Assembly (NCBI RefSeq): GCF_918741275.1
Contig: NZ_CAKKNA010000008.1
Location: 157,333-221,332 of the forward strand
From: Bacillus sp. CECT 9360
GTDB lineage: Bacteria; Bacillota; Bacilli; Bacillales; DSM-1321
Length of the DNA stretch: 64,000 nt
Direction of reading: 5' to 3'
The position numbers and the translations under genes were made by a program. Under the pieces are notes generated by a model. That model was not told the DNA's origin and did not search any database. It worked only from the letters and a program-made list of their open reading frames with translations. The number at the start of each line of letters is the position of its first letter. Position 1 is the stretch's first letter. Positions 21,395 to 29,876 of the stretch are shown here, one piece after another.

Positions 21395-22168
21395 CTAGAC
21401 ACCACCGTATCTTCTTGATCGGTTCTGATAAGCTTCGATGGCTTCCAATAAATGTTCTTCGCTGAAATCAGGCCAAAGGACATCAGTAAACCAAAATTCG
21501 GAATAGGCCACCTGCCAAAGCATGAAATTGCTCAACCTCATTTCCCCGCTTGTACGGATAAGCAAATCGGGATCGGCTATTTGACTAGTCATTAAATAAT
21601 TAGAAAATAACTCCTCGGTTATATTTTCCCCTATTATACCATTTTTAGTGTCGGATACTACCTTGTTAACGGCCGTAATGATTTCAGCCCGGCTTCCATA
21701 GTTAAGCGCAAAATTCAGGATCATTCCATCATTAGCCTTTGTGTCCTCCATTGCTTTATCCACTGCCTTGCGAGTATGATCAGGCAAGGCTGTCCTGTCC
21801 CCTATCATTTTCACCTGTACATTTTCCGCCACAAGCTCAGGCAGAAAAGTCCCAAGGAATTCCTGGGGCAATTTCATCAAATATTCCACTTCGCTTTTAG
21901 GCCGTTTCCAATTTTCTGTAGAAAAAGCATACACGGTAAGAGTCCCTACACCCAGTTCATTGGCCAGCCTTGTTATCTTCCGGACAACCTTCATCCCCTC
22001 ATGATGGCCAGCGACACGCGGAAGAGCCCTTTTCTTCGCCCAGCGTCCGTTGCCGTCCATGATAATCGCGATATGCCGAGGAACTTCACTATCCTCCACA
22101 TACTTCATTCTATTAGTCACATCCGGAGAAGCAGCTTTTCTAAACAGACGCTTCCAAAATGAATACAT
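21395..22168 (-). CDS. uppS: Isoprenyl transferase (undecaprenyl diphosphate synthase)
   Basis: cis-Prenyltransferase extending farnesyl diphosphate with eight IPP units to C55-PP, the lipid carrier for peptidoglycan and teichoic acids. IAIIMDGNGRWAKKR carries the catalytic Asp and diphosphate-binding residues; HHEGMKVVRKI, YAFSTENWKRP and LIRTSGEMRLSNFMLWQVAYSE follow, the last split by the conserved RTSGE-RLSNF core. ATG 22168 is chosen because GGGGG lies eight bases upstream; a TTG five codons earlier overlaps it. About 257 residues. It is preceded by a 353-base gap holding an unusual structured segment. Confidence 0.96.
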   Translation of the reverse strand: MYSFWKRLFRKAASPDVTNRMKYVEDSEVPRHIAIIMDGNGRWAKKRALPRVAGHHEGMKVVRKITRLANELGVGTLTVYAFSTENWKRPKSEVEYLMKLPQEFLGTFLPELVAENVQVKMIGDRTALPDHTRKAVDKAMEDTKANDGMILNFALNYGSRAEIITAVNKVVSDTKNGIIGENITEELFSNYLMTSQIADPDLLIRTSGEMRLSNFMLWQVAYSEFWFTDVLWPDFSEEHLLEAIEAYQNRSRRYGGV

Positions 22169-22341
22169 ACGTTTGTCCCCCAATAGGTAGGTTGTACTCT
22201 ATACCTAACGAATCAATTCCTTGCTTTATGTAGATGAATATTGAAAGAGAACCTATTCTATAATATCAAAAAATCCGCACTTCTCCTATATTATTATGAA
22301 AAGCCAAGCTATTATAGAAGATTAAAGCCTTTAAAAAGAAT

Positions 22342-22498
22342 AAAAAAAGCAGGCCAAAGCATGGATGTACAGGCGATGTTTTTTGAGTCCAGATAAAAAC
22401 CAGCAATGATTTTTATCGGCTTGGACTCGTTACAAAACCTGAGAGCATCTACACTTTTGGCCGGCCCTTTTCGTCAACCTTACCCGCGATTTGGCCTG
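22342..22498 (-). other. Potentially structured RNA segment between frr and uppS
   Basis: Within the 353-base frr-uppS gap, CAGGCCAAA (22350-22358) and TTTGGCCTG (22490-22498) form a 9-bp closing inverted repeat; in minus-strand RNA its 3' arm is followed by CUUUUUUU (A-run 22342-22348). Inside lies a long hairpin, GAGTCCA plus GATAAAAA paired with TTTTTATC plus TGGACTC across a four-base bulge (22385-22428), and a GGCCGGCC palindrome. This could be a 3'-end or attenuator structure for frr or a leader regulating uppS. I recognise no named RNA family. The rest of the gap, 22169-22341, is AT-rich, with several TATAAT-like hexamers but no convincing complete promoter. Confidence 0.4.
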
Positions 22499-22521
22499 AA
22501 ATAATCAGATTGACCGGAGAT

Positions 22522-23079
22522 TTATATATCCAATATTTCTTTTTCTTTTTCTTTGGTAATGTCGTCGATTTTGCTGATGTAACTGTCTGTTATTTTTTGA
22601 ATATCATCCGAGTAGCCGCGCTGGTCATCCTCAGTAATCTCACTGTTTTTCTCGAGCTTTTTCAAATCGTCATTAGCATCGCGGCGGACGTTGCGGATGG
22701 CAACTTTCGCTTCTTCCGATTCTTTTTTGACGACCTTCACCAATTCTTTCCGGCGCTCTTCTGTTAAGGCCGGGATCGCAATCCGGATAATGGAACCGTC
22801 ACTTGAAGGATTCAAGCCTAAGTCGGATTTCAAAATCGCTTTTTCAATATCACCTAAAATCGTTTTGTCATACGGCTGGATCACGAGTAACCGGGCTTCC
22901 GGAACCGAAACTCCCGCTAACTGGTTAATCGGTGTTGGAGCGCCGTAATAATCCACAGATATTTTATCCAGCAACGATGCATTGGCTCTTCCTGCACGAA
23001 TGCTGGCTAACTCACGGGTATAAGCGCCAATTGCTTTGTCCATTCTATCTTTCGCATTTGATATAACAGTTTTTGGCAT
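22522..23079 (-). CDS. frr: Ribosome recycling factor
   Basis: Splits post-termination ribosomes together with EF-G. Its 185 residues match the family. Visible signature: [47 protein letters not shown] and the helical [20 protein letters not shown] segment, giving the three-helix-bundle plus beta-barrel architecture. GGGGG-type SD precedes ATG 23079. It starts two bases after the pyrH stop, so the two are surely cotranscribed. Confidence 0.98.
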   Translation of the reverse strand: MPKTVISNAKDRMDKAIGAYTRELASIRAGRANASLLDKISVDYYGAPTPINQLAGVSVPEARLLVIQPYDKTILGDIEKAILKSDLGLNPSSDGSIIRIAIPALTEERRKELVKVVKKESEEAKVAIRNVRRDANDDLKKLEKNSEITEDDQRGYSDDIQKITDSYISKIDDITKEKEKEILDI

Positions 23080-23081
23080 GA

Positions 23082-23801
23082 TTATTTCCCCCTTACAATC
23101 GTTCCAAGCTTTTCGCCTGAAACGGCTCGTTTAATGTTTCCTTTTTCCATGATAGAAAAGACAATCAACGGGATATCATTATCCATACAAAGCGAAGAAG
23201 CGGTTGAATCCATGACTTCCAGACCTTCTTTTAAAACATCAAGATAGGAAAGCTCGTCATATTTCTTTGCGTTCTTATCCTTTGACGGATCAGCACTGTA
23301 CACTCCGTCCACGTTGTTCTTGGCCATCAGGATCACATCCGCTTCGATTTCGGCAGCTCTTAGTGCGGCTGTCGTATCCGTCGAAAAGTAAGGATTCCCA
23401 GTTCCGGCAGCAAAAATCACCACACGTTTTTTTTCTAGATGTCTGATCGCGCGGCGTCTGATATATGGTTCTGCTACTTGTCTCATATCGATTGAACTCT
23501 GAACGCGCGTCTCAATTCCAAGCTGTTCCAAGCTGTCCTGCAGAGCAAGGGAATTCATCACCGTCGCAAGCATGCCCATGTAGTCCGCATTGGCGCGGTC
23601 CATCCCCATTTCACTTCCGATTTTTCCGCGCCAGATATTTCCGCCTCCCACTACCACAGCCACTTCCACATCTAGCTCGGCAACCTCTTTAACTTGTTCA
23701 GCTATCGATTTAATTACAGAAGGGTTGATGCCAAATCCTTCGGCACCGGCTAACGCTTCACCGCTTAGCTTTAATACGACCCGTTTATATATCGCGCTCA
23801 T
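23082..23801 (-). CDS. pyrH: UMP kinase
   Basis: Amino-acid-kinase-fold enzyme phosphorylating UMP to UDP, allosterically controlled by GTP and UTP. Visible motifs: [49 protein letters not shown], and [20 protein letters not shown], with [12 protein letters not shown] later. ATG 23801 (239 residues) is favoured by GGAGG five bases upstream; the GTG four codons earlier overlaps it. A strong terminator lies between tsf and this gene, so a separate promoter or read-through must supply pyrH-frr. Confidence 0.97.
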   Translation of the reverse strand: MSAIYKRVVLKLSGEALAGAEGFGINPSVIKSIAEQVKEVAELDVEVAVVVGGGNIWRGKIGSEMGMDRANADYMGMLATVMNSLALQDSLEQLGIETRVQSSIDMRQVAEPYIRRRAIRHLEKKRVVIFAAGTGNPYFSTDTTAALRAAEIEADVILMAKNNVDGVYSADPSKDKNAKKYDELSYLDVLKEGLEVMDSTASSLCMDNDIPLIVFSIMEKGNIKRAVSGEKLGTIVRGK

Positions 23802-23833
23802 GAGAACCTCCACTATGTAATCTTTTTGATCTT

Positions 23834-23868
23834 TTAAAAAATAGGGAACACAGATTGTGTTCCCTATT
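23834..23868 (-). terminator. Intrinsic terminator of tsf
   Basis: Perfect 13-bp stem AATAGGGAACACA/TGTGTTCCCTATT with a three-base loop (23840-23868), followed in the RNA by UUUUU, 30 bases after the tsf stop. Confidence 0.85.
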
Positions 23869-23897
23869 AATACTAATCAGGTGATTGCCTGTATCAA

Positions 23898-24782
23898 TTA
23901 GTTTTTATTAACCTGGCTCATCACTTCTTCTGCGAAGTTATCCTGACGTTTTTCGATGCCTTCTCCAACTTCAAATCTTACAAAATTCTTGATTGTAGCG
24001 CCTTTGGATTTTACGAACTCTCCGACTTTTTGATCAGGATTTTTAACGAAAGACTGGTCAACTACGCAGATCTCTTCATAAAATTTTCCAATCCGGCCTT
24101 CTACCATTTTCGCGACGATCTTTTCAGGCTTGCCTTCATTCAACGCCTGTTGAGTAAGGACTTCACGCTCACGCTCGATCTCATCAGAAGAAACTTGGTC
24201 GCGGGAAACGTATTTCGGCTTTATTGCCGCGATATGCATGGAAACATCTTTAGCAGCATCTGCATCCGTTGTTCCTTCAAGAACTGTCAATACGCCAATT
24301 CTTCCACCCATATGAAGATAAGCGCCAAATGCGTCGCTGTCACCTTTAGTCAATACTTCAAAGCGGCGAAGCGTTAACTTTTCACCAATTTTAGAAATAG
24401 CAGCGTTGATATATTCTTCAACCTTTGTACCATTATCCATCGTCTGTTGCAGAGCTTCTTCAGCAGAAGCAGGTTTTTTAGCCAACAAGTGGGCAGCAAG
24501 TTCCTTAACTAACAGTTGGAAGCCTTCGTTCTTAGCAACGAAATCTGTTTCAGAGTTTACTTCAAGAATAACCGCTTCGTTTCCTTCAACAAGGATATAA
24601 GCTGAACCTTCAGCTGCAACGCGGTCAGCTTTTTTGGCAGCTTTCGCGATTCCTTTTTCACGAAGGTAGTCAATCGCTTTTTCCATATCGCCATCAGTTT
24701 CTGTAAGTGCCTTTTTGCAATCCATCATGCCGGCACCCGTTTTTTCACGCAGTTCTTTTACCATTTGTGCAGTAATTGCCAT
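23898..24782 (-). CDS. tsf: Elongation factor Ts
   Basis: Guanine-nucleotide exchange factor for EF-Tu. Its 294 residues match the usual length. N-terminal UBA-like domain: [20 protein letters not shown] and [18 protein letters not shown]. Core: [18 protein letters not shown], the TDFVAKN motif contacting EF-Tu, and [25 protein letters not shown] precedes the ATG. A 490-base gap with a terminator and repeat copy C separates it from rpsB, with which it is usually cotranscribed. Upstream a TATAAT (24819-24824) could be a -10 element, but I see no good -35. Confidence 0.98.
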   Translation of the reverse strand: MAITAQMVKELREKTGAGMMDCKKALTETDGDMEKAIDYLREKGIAKAAKKADRVAAEGSAYILVEGNEAVILEVNSETDFVAKNEGFQLLVKELAAHLLAKKPASAEEALQQTMDNGTKVEEYINAAISKIGEKLTLRRFEVLTKGDSDAFGAYLHMGGRIGVLTVLEGTTDADAAKDVSMHIAAIKPKYVSRDQVSSDEIEREREVLTQQALNEGKPEKIVAKMVEGRIGKFYEEICVVDQSFVKNPDQKVGEFVKSKGATIKNFVRFEVGEGIEKRQDNFAEEVMSQVNKN

Positions 24783-24894
24783 CTTTTAAATCCTCCTCAT
24801 AGTTATGTAGCTTATATAATTATAATCTTTCACACATTGGCAGAATCTAAGCCCAATTTACAGGAAATCTCCTGAAATATCCGTTACATGCTAA

Positions 24895-25190
24895 GAAAAG
24901 CGCAAGCGCCCTGCAAGTAATGAACGTCGACTAATACCTGCCACATCGTTATGTCTTACGTCGACGCCAGCCCATCCTGGGCAAGTCCGACAAGCATAAA
25001 AGACGCACCCGTAGGAGGGCCCAGTAAGGACCCTCAGCTAAAATCCGTCACGTCCTGTGCGTCGGGGCTGGGCTGCTTACGCTAGACATCCATACATGTT
25101 GAAAATTTTATACTTTTTCTTATCTTTTAAAGAAAACTCGCCGGTTGGCAAACCTTTTAAGGTAAGCCAAAGGCGTAGTTGCACTTATGC
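24895..25190 (+). repeat. Dispersed intergenic repeat, copy C (longest form)
   Basis: Occupies most of the 487-base gap between tsf and rpsB. It opens with GAAAAGCGCAAGCGCCC (preceded by TAA, as in copies D and E) and carries CACATCGTTATGTCTTACG. A central part with GAGGG/CCCTC and AGCCC/GGGCT hairpins is not seen in the other copies. CACGTCCTGTGCGTCG and GCTAGACATC follow, then a terminator-like CTCGCC/GGCAAA hairpin (25137-25152) and AGGCGTAGTTGCAC. Same orientation as the other copies, antisense to the genes. Confidence 0.75.
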
Positions 25191-25222
25191 AGATAAGGAA
25201 AGTTTATACTTTCCCATCCGCC

Positions 25223-25261
25223 AAAAAAAGGTGATAAAAGGCCTTATCCTCTTATCACCTT
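25223..25261 (-). terminator. Intrinsic terminator of rpsB
   Basis: Stem AGGTGATAA/TTATCACCT (25229-25237 with 25252-25260) and a 14-base loop containing AAGGCCTT, followed in the RNA by seven U (A-run 25223-25229). It begins nine bases after the rpsB stop. Confidence 0.85.
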
Positions 25262-25269
25262 TTTGCTAA

Positions 25270-26010
25270 TTAAGCAGTCGTTGTTTCTGTTTCTGTCTCA
25301 GCTTCCATTTCAACAGCAGCTGTTTCTTCGCCTTGCTTAGCTTCCAAGATAGCGTCAGCCATTTTGCCTGTTAATAATTTAACAGCACGGATTGCGTCAT
25401 CGTTTGCAGGAATGATTACATCGATTTCGTCTGGATCACAGTTTGTGTCGACGATTCCTACTAGCGGGATGTTTAATTTGTGAGCTTCTGCTACCGCGAT
25501 GCGCTCTTTGCGAGGGTCAATCACAAATATTGCGTCTGGAAGACCCTTCATATTTTTAATGCCGCCCAAGAATTTTTCAAGGCGTTCTAATTCTTTTTTA
25601 AGTTGAATGACTTCTTTTTTAGGAAGCACTTCAAATGTGCCGTTTTCTTCCATCTTCTCGATTTCTTTAAGACGGGTGATACGCTTTTGGATGGTTTCAA
25701 AGTTTGTTAAAGTTCCACCTAACCAGCGTTGGTTTACATAGTACATACCAGAACGGATCGCTTCATCTCTAACAGACTCCTGCGCTTGTTTTTTCGTACC
25801 AACGAAAAGGACAGTTCCTCCGTTAGCAGCCACTTCTTTAACGAATTTGTAAGCTTCTTCAACCTTTTTCACAGTCTTTTGAAGGTCGATGATATAGATG
25901 CCGTTACGCTCAGTGAAGATGTACTTCTTCATTTTTGGGTTCCAACGGCGGGTTTGGTGTCCGAAATGCACACCAGCTTCAAGCAATTGCTTCATAGAAA
26001 TTACTGACAT
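25270..26010 (-). CDS. rpsB: 30S ribosomal protein S2
   Basis: Small-subunit protein at the neck between head and body. Its 246 residues are normal. Signatures: [75 protein letters not shown] and [20 protein letters not shown], ending with an acidic tail (ETETETTTA). AGGAGG precedes the ATG. A promoter at 26126-26154 and a terminator right after the gene make it look monocistronic. Confidence 0.98.
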   Translation of the reverse strand: MSVISMKQLLEAGVHFGHQTRRWNPKMKKYIFTERNGIYIIDLQKTVKKVEEAYKFVKEVAANGGTVLFVGTKKQAQESVRDEAIRSGMYYVNQRWLGGTLTNFETIQKRITRLKEIEKMEENGTFEVLPKKEVIQLKKELERLEKFLGGIKNMKGLPDAIFVIDPRKERIAVAEAHKLNIPLVGIVDTNCDPDEIDVIIPANDDAIRAVKLLTGKMADAILEAKQGEETAAVEMEAETETETTTA

Positions 26011-26125
26011 TTTGTTTCCTCCTAATTGGTTTGTTTAGCCTCCGTCCCGATCATTTTCAAACAGAAACTGTAAAAACAGCACCATCTGCCTGAATTACGA
26101 AACGTGTGTAATAACACCATGAAAT

Positions 26126-26154
26126 AATATAGCATATACAGGTGTTACAATCAA
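26126..26154 (-). promoter_or_regulatory. Sigma-A promoter for rpsB
   Basis: Minus-strand TTGATT (26149-26154), 17-base spacer, TATATT (26126-26131), about 115 bases upstream of rpsB. The leader may hold regulatory structure, but none is obvious to me. No clear terminator separates it from swrB. Confidence 0.65.
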
Positions 26155-26168
26155 GCAATTTCCAACAC

Positions 26169-26846
26169 TTAAATCCGGAATTTTAATAAAAGCTCGATTT
26201 CAGTTTTCCCTCTGTTTAACTTTTTGGCAATCTCTTCTGTTGTCAAGCCTTGATCATACATCTCAAAAATGTCCTGAGGTAGCGATTGAGAACTGTTGTT
26301 TACAGATTTATTCAGAGTTTCCTTGAAATTGCTTTTACGTGTTTCTTCCATAAGCTCTGATTGACCTGGACTGTCACCATGGGCAGTGATGTCAATCATG
26401 TCTGGCCTTTCGGTTAAGCCGGCAGGTTCATACCCTGTCGATTTTTCTGTTTCGGCAAGAGGTTTCTGGTTTTTGTATGCTAAAACTGCCGCGTTCTTAG
26501 AAACTTTCCCCAACGCTTGAGGATTTAATTTTTCAGTTGCAGGGGGTGTGGAAGATGGCAACTGCTCTGTAGTGGCTGATGGTCTAAACGTAGCATGGGT
26601 CGCGGTTTCGTTATTTGCCGCCTGTTTTTCCTTAAGATCAGGCCTGTGAAGTTTCTCGAGGAGCAATTCATTTTCTTCTTTCATTTCCATTACGAAAGCG
26701 CTCATTAATTCCTCGATTTCAGCCATTGTTTCTTTTTGGTTTCTTTCAGCCGCCATCAAACGATTTTGGCGTAGAAATAGGATAATGACAGCAAAGATCG
26801 TGAGGATATTCAATAAAAAAAGGATAAAGATGATAAATGCATTCAT
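26169..26846 (-). CDS. swrB: SwrB/YlxL-like swarming motility protein
   Basis: 225 residues: an N-terminal membrane helix (FIIFILFLLNILTIFAVIILF), a coiled-coil-like cytoplasmic stretch (EEKLHRPDLKEK area), a low-complexity middle, and a C-terminal helix-turn-helix-like motif, MYDQGLTTEEIAKKLNRGKT ending EIELLLKFRI. That C-terminal motif and the position between sigD and rpsB identify the YlxL/SwrB family. In B. subtilis SwrB promotes assembly of the flagellar export apparatus and indirectly activates sigma-D. The middle region is poorly conserved, so the exact role in this organism is inferred. Confidence 0.8.
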   Translation of the reverse strand: MNAFIIFILFLLNILTIFAVIILFLRQNRLMAAERNQKETMAEIEELMSAFVMEMKEENELLLEKLHRPDLKEKQAANNETATHATFRPSATTEQLPSSTPPATEKLNPQALGKVSKNAAVLAYKNQKPLAETEKSTGYEPAGLTERPDMIDITAHGDSPGQSELMEETRKSNFKETLNKSVNNSSQSLPQDIFEMYDQGLTTEEIAKKLNRGKTEIELLLKFRI

Positions 26847-26856
26847 ATTAGACCTC

Positions 26857-27171
26857 TTATCCGGAATAGTCTATGCTTATTCCTTTATAAGGATGTTGAT
26901 ATTTTTTTTGTCTTGCATCCATTGTTTTTTTCTTTCTAGGTTGCCGCTGGTTTCCTTCTTGACCGGCACCCTCGCCATCCTTATGTAATGACAGTTTTTC
27001 TTTTTGTTCTTGCTTTATGACTGCTGTTCTTTTCTTTTCATCATCTTTGTGAACCTCATTAGCAGCATGATGGTGGGCAAGTTGATCCTTCTGTTGCCAT
27101 TGCTCTTGGATCTTGCCGGCATCATGCGTTCGAGGCAGCGCGACTTGCAGCTCTATCGCTTTTAAACTCAT
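26857..27171 (-). CDS. Unrecognised small basic hydrophilic protein
   Basis: 104 residues, strongly charged and rich in Gln, Lys and His, with no membrane segment. The N-terminus SLKAIELQVALPRTHDAGKI looks conserved-type and structured; the remainder (KRTAVIKQEQKEKLSLHKDG, QPRKKKTMDARQKKYQHPYK) appears disordered and basic. It has a plausible ribosome binding site (CAGGAG) and sits tightly between the FapA-like gene and swrB (15 and 10 base gaps), so it is probably expressed with the fla/che genes. I do not recognise a characterised function. Confidence 0.75.
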   Translation of the reverse strand: MSLKAIELQVALPRTHDAGKIQEQWQQKDQLAHHHAANEVHKDDEKKRTAVIKQEQKEKLSLHKDGEGAGQEGNQRQPRKKKTMDARQKKYQHPYKGISIDYSG

Positions 27172-27186
27172 AGGAAACTCCTGCCT

Positions 27187-28551
27187 TTACAGTGGAATTG
27201 AAGTAATTTCACCTTGATTCAGGAAGATCTTTACAGAGGATATTGGGTTGTGAATTAACTTCGAATATTTAGAAAAATGGATTTGGTTGTTTGGATACAG
27301 TTGCCCCTTCACCTTTAAATAGGAATGGGTACCAGGATTATCTTTTTCATGAAGCTCAGCCAATTCCAATTCCAGGTTATCAAGCTGGCTTTTAAGCGCA
27401 AAATACGTTGCTTGCTGCCTTTGCAGCATTTCTTGTTCTTTGCCTTCCGCATTGCCCTTTGCTGCCAATACCATCTTCAGTTTTTCTTTTAGCGCTTCAA
27501 GTTTTTTTAGGGAGTCTTTCAATTTGAATATCTCGCCCTGTACCTGACGTTCTTTTTCAACGTTTTCCGCAAAGCTACCAATAAATAAATCAGCCCGTGC
27601 GAAATGTTGATTGCCGATTTCACCCACTTCGATTACTTCACCAGCGGAAAGCTTCCCGCCGATAATATTTTCGCCTTTGATTCTCCTGCCTGCCGTAACT
27701 GAGCTGTTCATAATAAAGGTCTCTGTTACAATATCATTTCCGGCTTCCACATTTGCCTGGTTCAGATAACGTGTATTTAGGTTGACTCCTGCCTTGACGC
27801 TTCCTTTTAACTGCCCAGCAATACCACCTCTTATATGAATGGAACCACCAGCCTCAATAACCGATGCTTCGACAATTCCATATATCCGAATATCGCCACC
27901 CGCTTTGATCTGATAACCTGGCGGAACATTGCCGTGAATCGTGACGTTACCGATAAAATCAACGTTTCCTGTTTTCATATCGATATCGCCTTTGACCTCG
28001 AAGTTAGGAAATACATTGATTGAATTAGAGGTGACACTGATTTGACCATCCGTTGTCGCAAAAAATTGATCATTTTGAAACAAAATGTTTTTTCCTGGTT
28101 TCAATCTTAGCTGGCGACCATCCCGGGCAGGAAGTATATTCCCGTAGACATCTTTTCCGGTAGTTCCCGGAGTGGGAGAGCTGATGCTGGCCAGCAATTG
28201 GCCATCTTTCACCGAAGGAATGGTCAGTATATTGCGAAAATCAAACTTTTCACCACTAGCATTCTTTTGTTCTTCATGGATTTCATTCTGCAAATAAGCG
28301 TCCTCCCCATTTAGCGGGGGGATTCCTTCCGCTACTGTTACCGGATACTCCACGCTATATGGATTTTCGCAAATTTGTTGAATCACACCGTTTTTATAGC
28401 CAAACACGATTTTCCTTTCCTTAAGGAGGCCCAGCAGTGTGTCTTGATCCCAGGCAGTGTCGTCTGTTACATCAGGATTTATCGTCAAGGTAGCAGACAA
28501 CCGATTTTTGGATACATTGATATCAAAGAGGCGATTCATCGTAAACACCAT
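27187..28551 (-). CDS. FapA family (DUF342) protein
   Basis: 454-residue protein of the DUF342/FapA type: an N-terminal region (about 1-165) and a central right-handed beta-helix built from short repeats such as GNVDFIGNVTIHGNVPPGY, IKAGGDIRIYGIVEASVIEA and AGGSIHIRGGIAGQL (about 170-320). A coiled-coil segment follows (FKLDSLKK-like region, KALEALKEKLKMVLAAKGNAE, about 335-420), then a C-terminal region. Such proteins occur in motility or signalling loci of many bacteria, but their biochemical function is not established. It starts seven bases after the sigD stop. The start could instead be an ATG four codons in; neither has an outstanding ribosome binding site. Confidence 0.82.
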   Translation of the reverse strand: MVFTMNRLFDINVSKNRLSATLTINPDVTDDTAWDQDTLLGLLKERKIVFGYKNGVIQQICENPYSVEYPVTVAEGIPPLNGEDAYLQNEIHEEQKNASGEKFDFRNILTIPSVKDGQLLASISSPTPGTTGKDVYGNILPARDGRQLRLKPGKNILFQNDQFFATTDGQISVTSNSINVFPNFEVKGDIDMKTGNVDFIGNVTIHGNVPPGYQIKAGGDIRIYGIVEASVIEAGGSIHIRGGIAGQLKGSVKAGVNLNTRYLNQANVEAGNDIVTETFIMNSSVTAGRRIKGENIIGGKLSAGEVIEVGEIGNQHFARADLFIGSFAENVEKERQVQGEIFKLKDSLKKLEALKEKLKMVLAAKGNAEGKEQEMLQRQQATYFALKSQLDNLELELAELHEKDNPGTHSYLKVKGQLYPNNQIHFSKYSKLIHNPISSVKIFLNQGEITSIPL

Positions 28552-28557
28552 CCCAAT

Positions 28558-29331
28558 TTATTCTTTAATATTTTGCACCTGCAAAGTGGTTCGTAACTTA
28601 AAAATGGCTCTAGAATGAATCTGGGATATTCTCGATGTTGATAAACTCATTACCTGGCCAATTTCTGTTAATGTCAATTCTTCTTTGTAAAATAACTGAA
28701 GTACCAACTGCTCTTTTTCATTTAAGGTTTCAATGACCCGGGACAATTCTTCATATAATTCTTCCTTCATGAGGCTATCCTCCGGAAGAAGAGCCCTCTC
28801 GTCCTTAACATGGAAGTTCGTTCCTTCTTTATCTTCCTTTTCCTGTGGAGACTCGTCCATGGAAAGGACATTCGCAAAAAAGTTTTCATTCAAAGCTGAA
28901 TACACTTCATCTTCCGATATATGCAGGAATTCAGCAATTTCCCCGGGTGTTACGTTTCGCATATGCTTTTGTTCAAGTTCTTCAATGGCCGCTTCTATTT
29001 TTTTTGCTTTTTCCCGGGCGCTGCGCGGCAGCCAATCCTCTTTTCTCAAGCCATCAAGGATGGCCCCACGAATACGGAATGATGCATATGTATCGAACTT
29101 TAAATCCCGTTTCGGATCAAATCTTTCCAATGCATCGAATAATCCCATCATCCCGAGACTTCTGATATCATCGCGGTTTACATTCTTGGGCAGGTTAACA
29201 GATATTCTTTGGACATGATAGGAAACGAGGGGCATATATTTTTTCACCAAAATGTCCCCTGCCCCGGGATCACGGCAGTCAATCCAATTCTTCCAATGCA
29301 GCTGCTCTTCTCCAGTAGTCAGTTGAGACAT
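28558..29331 (-). CDS. sigD: RNA polymerase sigma-D (FliA/SigD type)
   Basis: Sigma-28-family factor for late flagellar, chemotaxis and autolysin genes. Its 257 residues are typical. Region 2: LVSYHVQRISVNLPKNVNRDDIRSLGMMGL area followed by FDTYASFRIRGAILDGLRKE DW; region 3: IEELEQKHMRNVTPGEIAEF; region 4 helix-turn-helix: LTLTEIGQVMSLSTSRISQI with HSRAIFKLR. AGGAGG precedes ATG 29331. It sits at the distal part of the fla/che operon as in B. subtilis, where position limits its expression and drives bistable motility. Confidence 0.97.
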   Translation of the reverse strand: MSQLTTGEEQLHWKNWIDCRDPGAGDILVKKYMPLVSYHVQRISVNLPKNVNRDDIRSLGMMGLFDALERFDPKRDLKFDTYASFRIRGAILDGLRKEDWLPRSAREKAKKIEAAIEELEQKHMRNVTPGEIAEFLHISEDEVYSALNENFFANVLSMDESPQEKEDKEGTNFHVKDERALLPEDSLMKEELYEELSRVIETLNEKEQLVLQLFYKEELTLTEIGQVMSLSTSRISQIHSRAIFKLRTTLQVQNIKE

Positions 29332-29378
29332 GGGTTACCTCCTAGCTTGCGGAAAATACTTTTCTATGAGACCGAATA

Positions 29379-29876
29379 TTATATATCTATAACGCTTTTA
29401 TTAACCGTTCTGATATTCAACATATTTGTTTTTGGATTGAACTCGATTGTTCTTCCGCTGTTTCCCCCAACATCTTCCGATACAATTTGAATCCGCAGTT
29501 CGTCGAGGGTAGTGCGCACCGCCTCTACATTGCGCGGCCCGATCCTCATCAGATCGCTTCCGTTTGAAAACTGAAACATCTGGGCGCCCCCAGCCATTTT
29601 TGCCTGCATCGATGATAGCCTTGCCCCTTTATTTACCAGTAGGTTAACCAATTCATAGAGTGCGGTGTCTGCATATTTCGCTAGATTCATTGGGCTGCCC
29701 TTTGAAAGGGTGGAATCCGGAAGCATAATATGAGCCATGCCAGCTATCTCTTTCATTTGATCGAAAACCACAACCCCCACACATGAGCCGAGTCCCGAAG
29801 TCCTGATCGTGTCAGGCGCCCGGACTATGTTCATATCAGCAATACCGACTTTGACGATGTTCATTAAATCAGTCAT
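29379..29876 (-). CDS. cheD: Chemoreceptor glutamine deamidase CheD
   Basis: Deamidates specific glutamines of chemoreceptors and, in Bacillus, partners with CheC to regulate adaptation. Its 165 residues show the catalytic Cys in SGLGSCVGVV, the His in MAHIMLPDS, AKMAGGAQMFQF, and IGPRNVEAVRTTLDELRI; SEDVGGNSGRTIEFNPKT is also typical. The ATG overlaps the cheC stop (ATGA). A second ATG four codons in is possible. Confidence 0.96.
   Translation of the reverse strand: MTDLMNIVKVGIADMNIVRAPDTIRTSGLGSCVGVVVFDQMKEIAGMAHIMLPDSTLSKGSPMNLAKYADTALYELVNLLVNKGARLSSMQAKMAGGAQMFQFSNGSDLMRIGPRNVEAVRTTLDELRIQIVSEDVGGNSGRTIEFNPKTNMLNIRTVNKSVIDI

Noticed and set aside
22342..22498. Glycine riboswitch, because CTCTCAGG occurs in the frr-uppS segment
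   Set aside because: The rest of the glycine aptamer core (such as GCCGAAGGGGCAA) is missing; one short match is not enough. Other common aptamers I could recall also do not fit.
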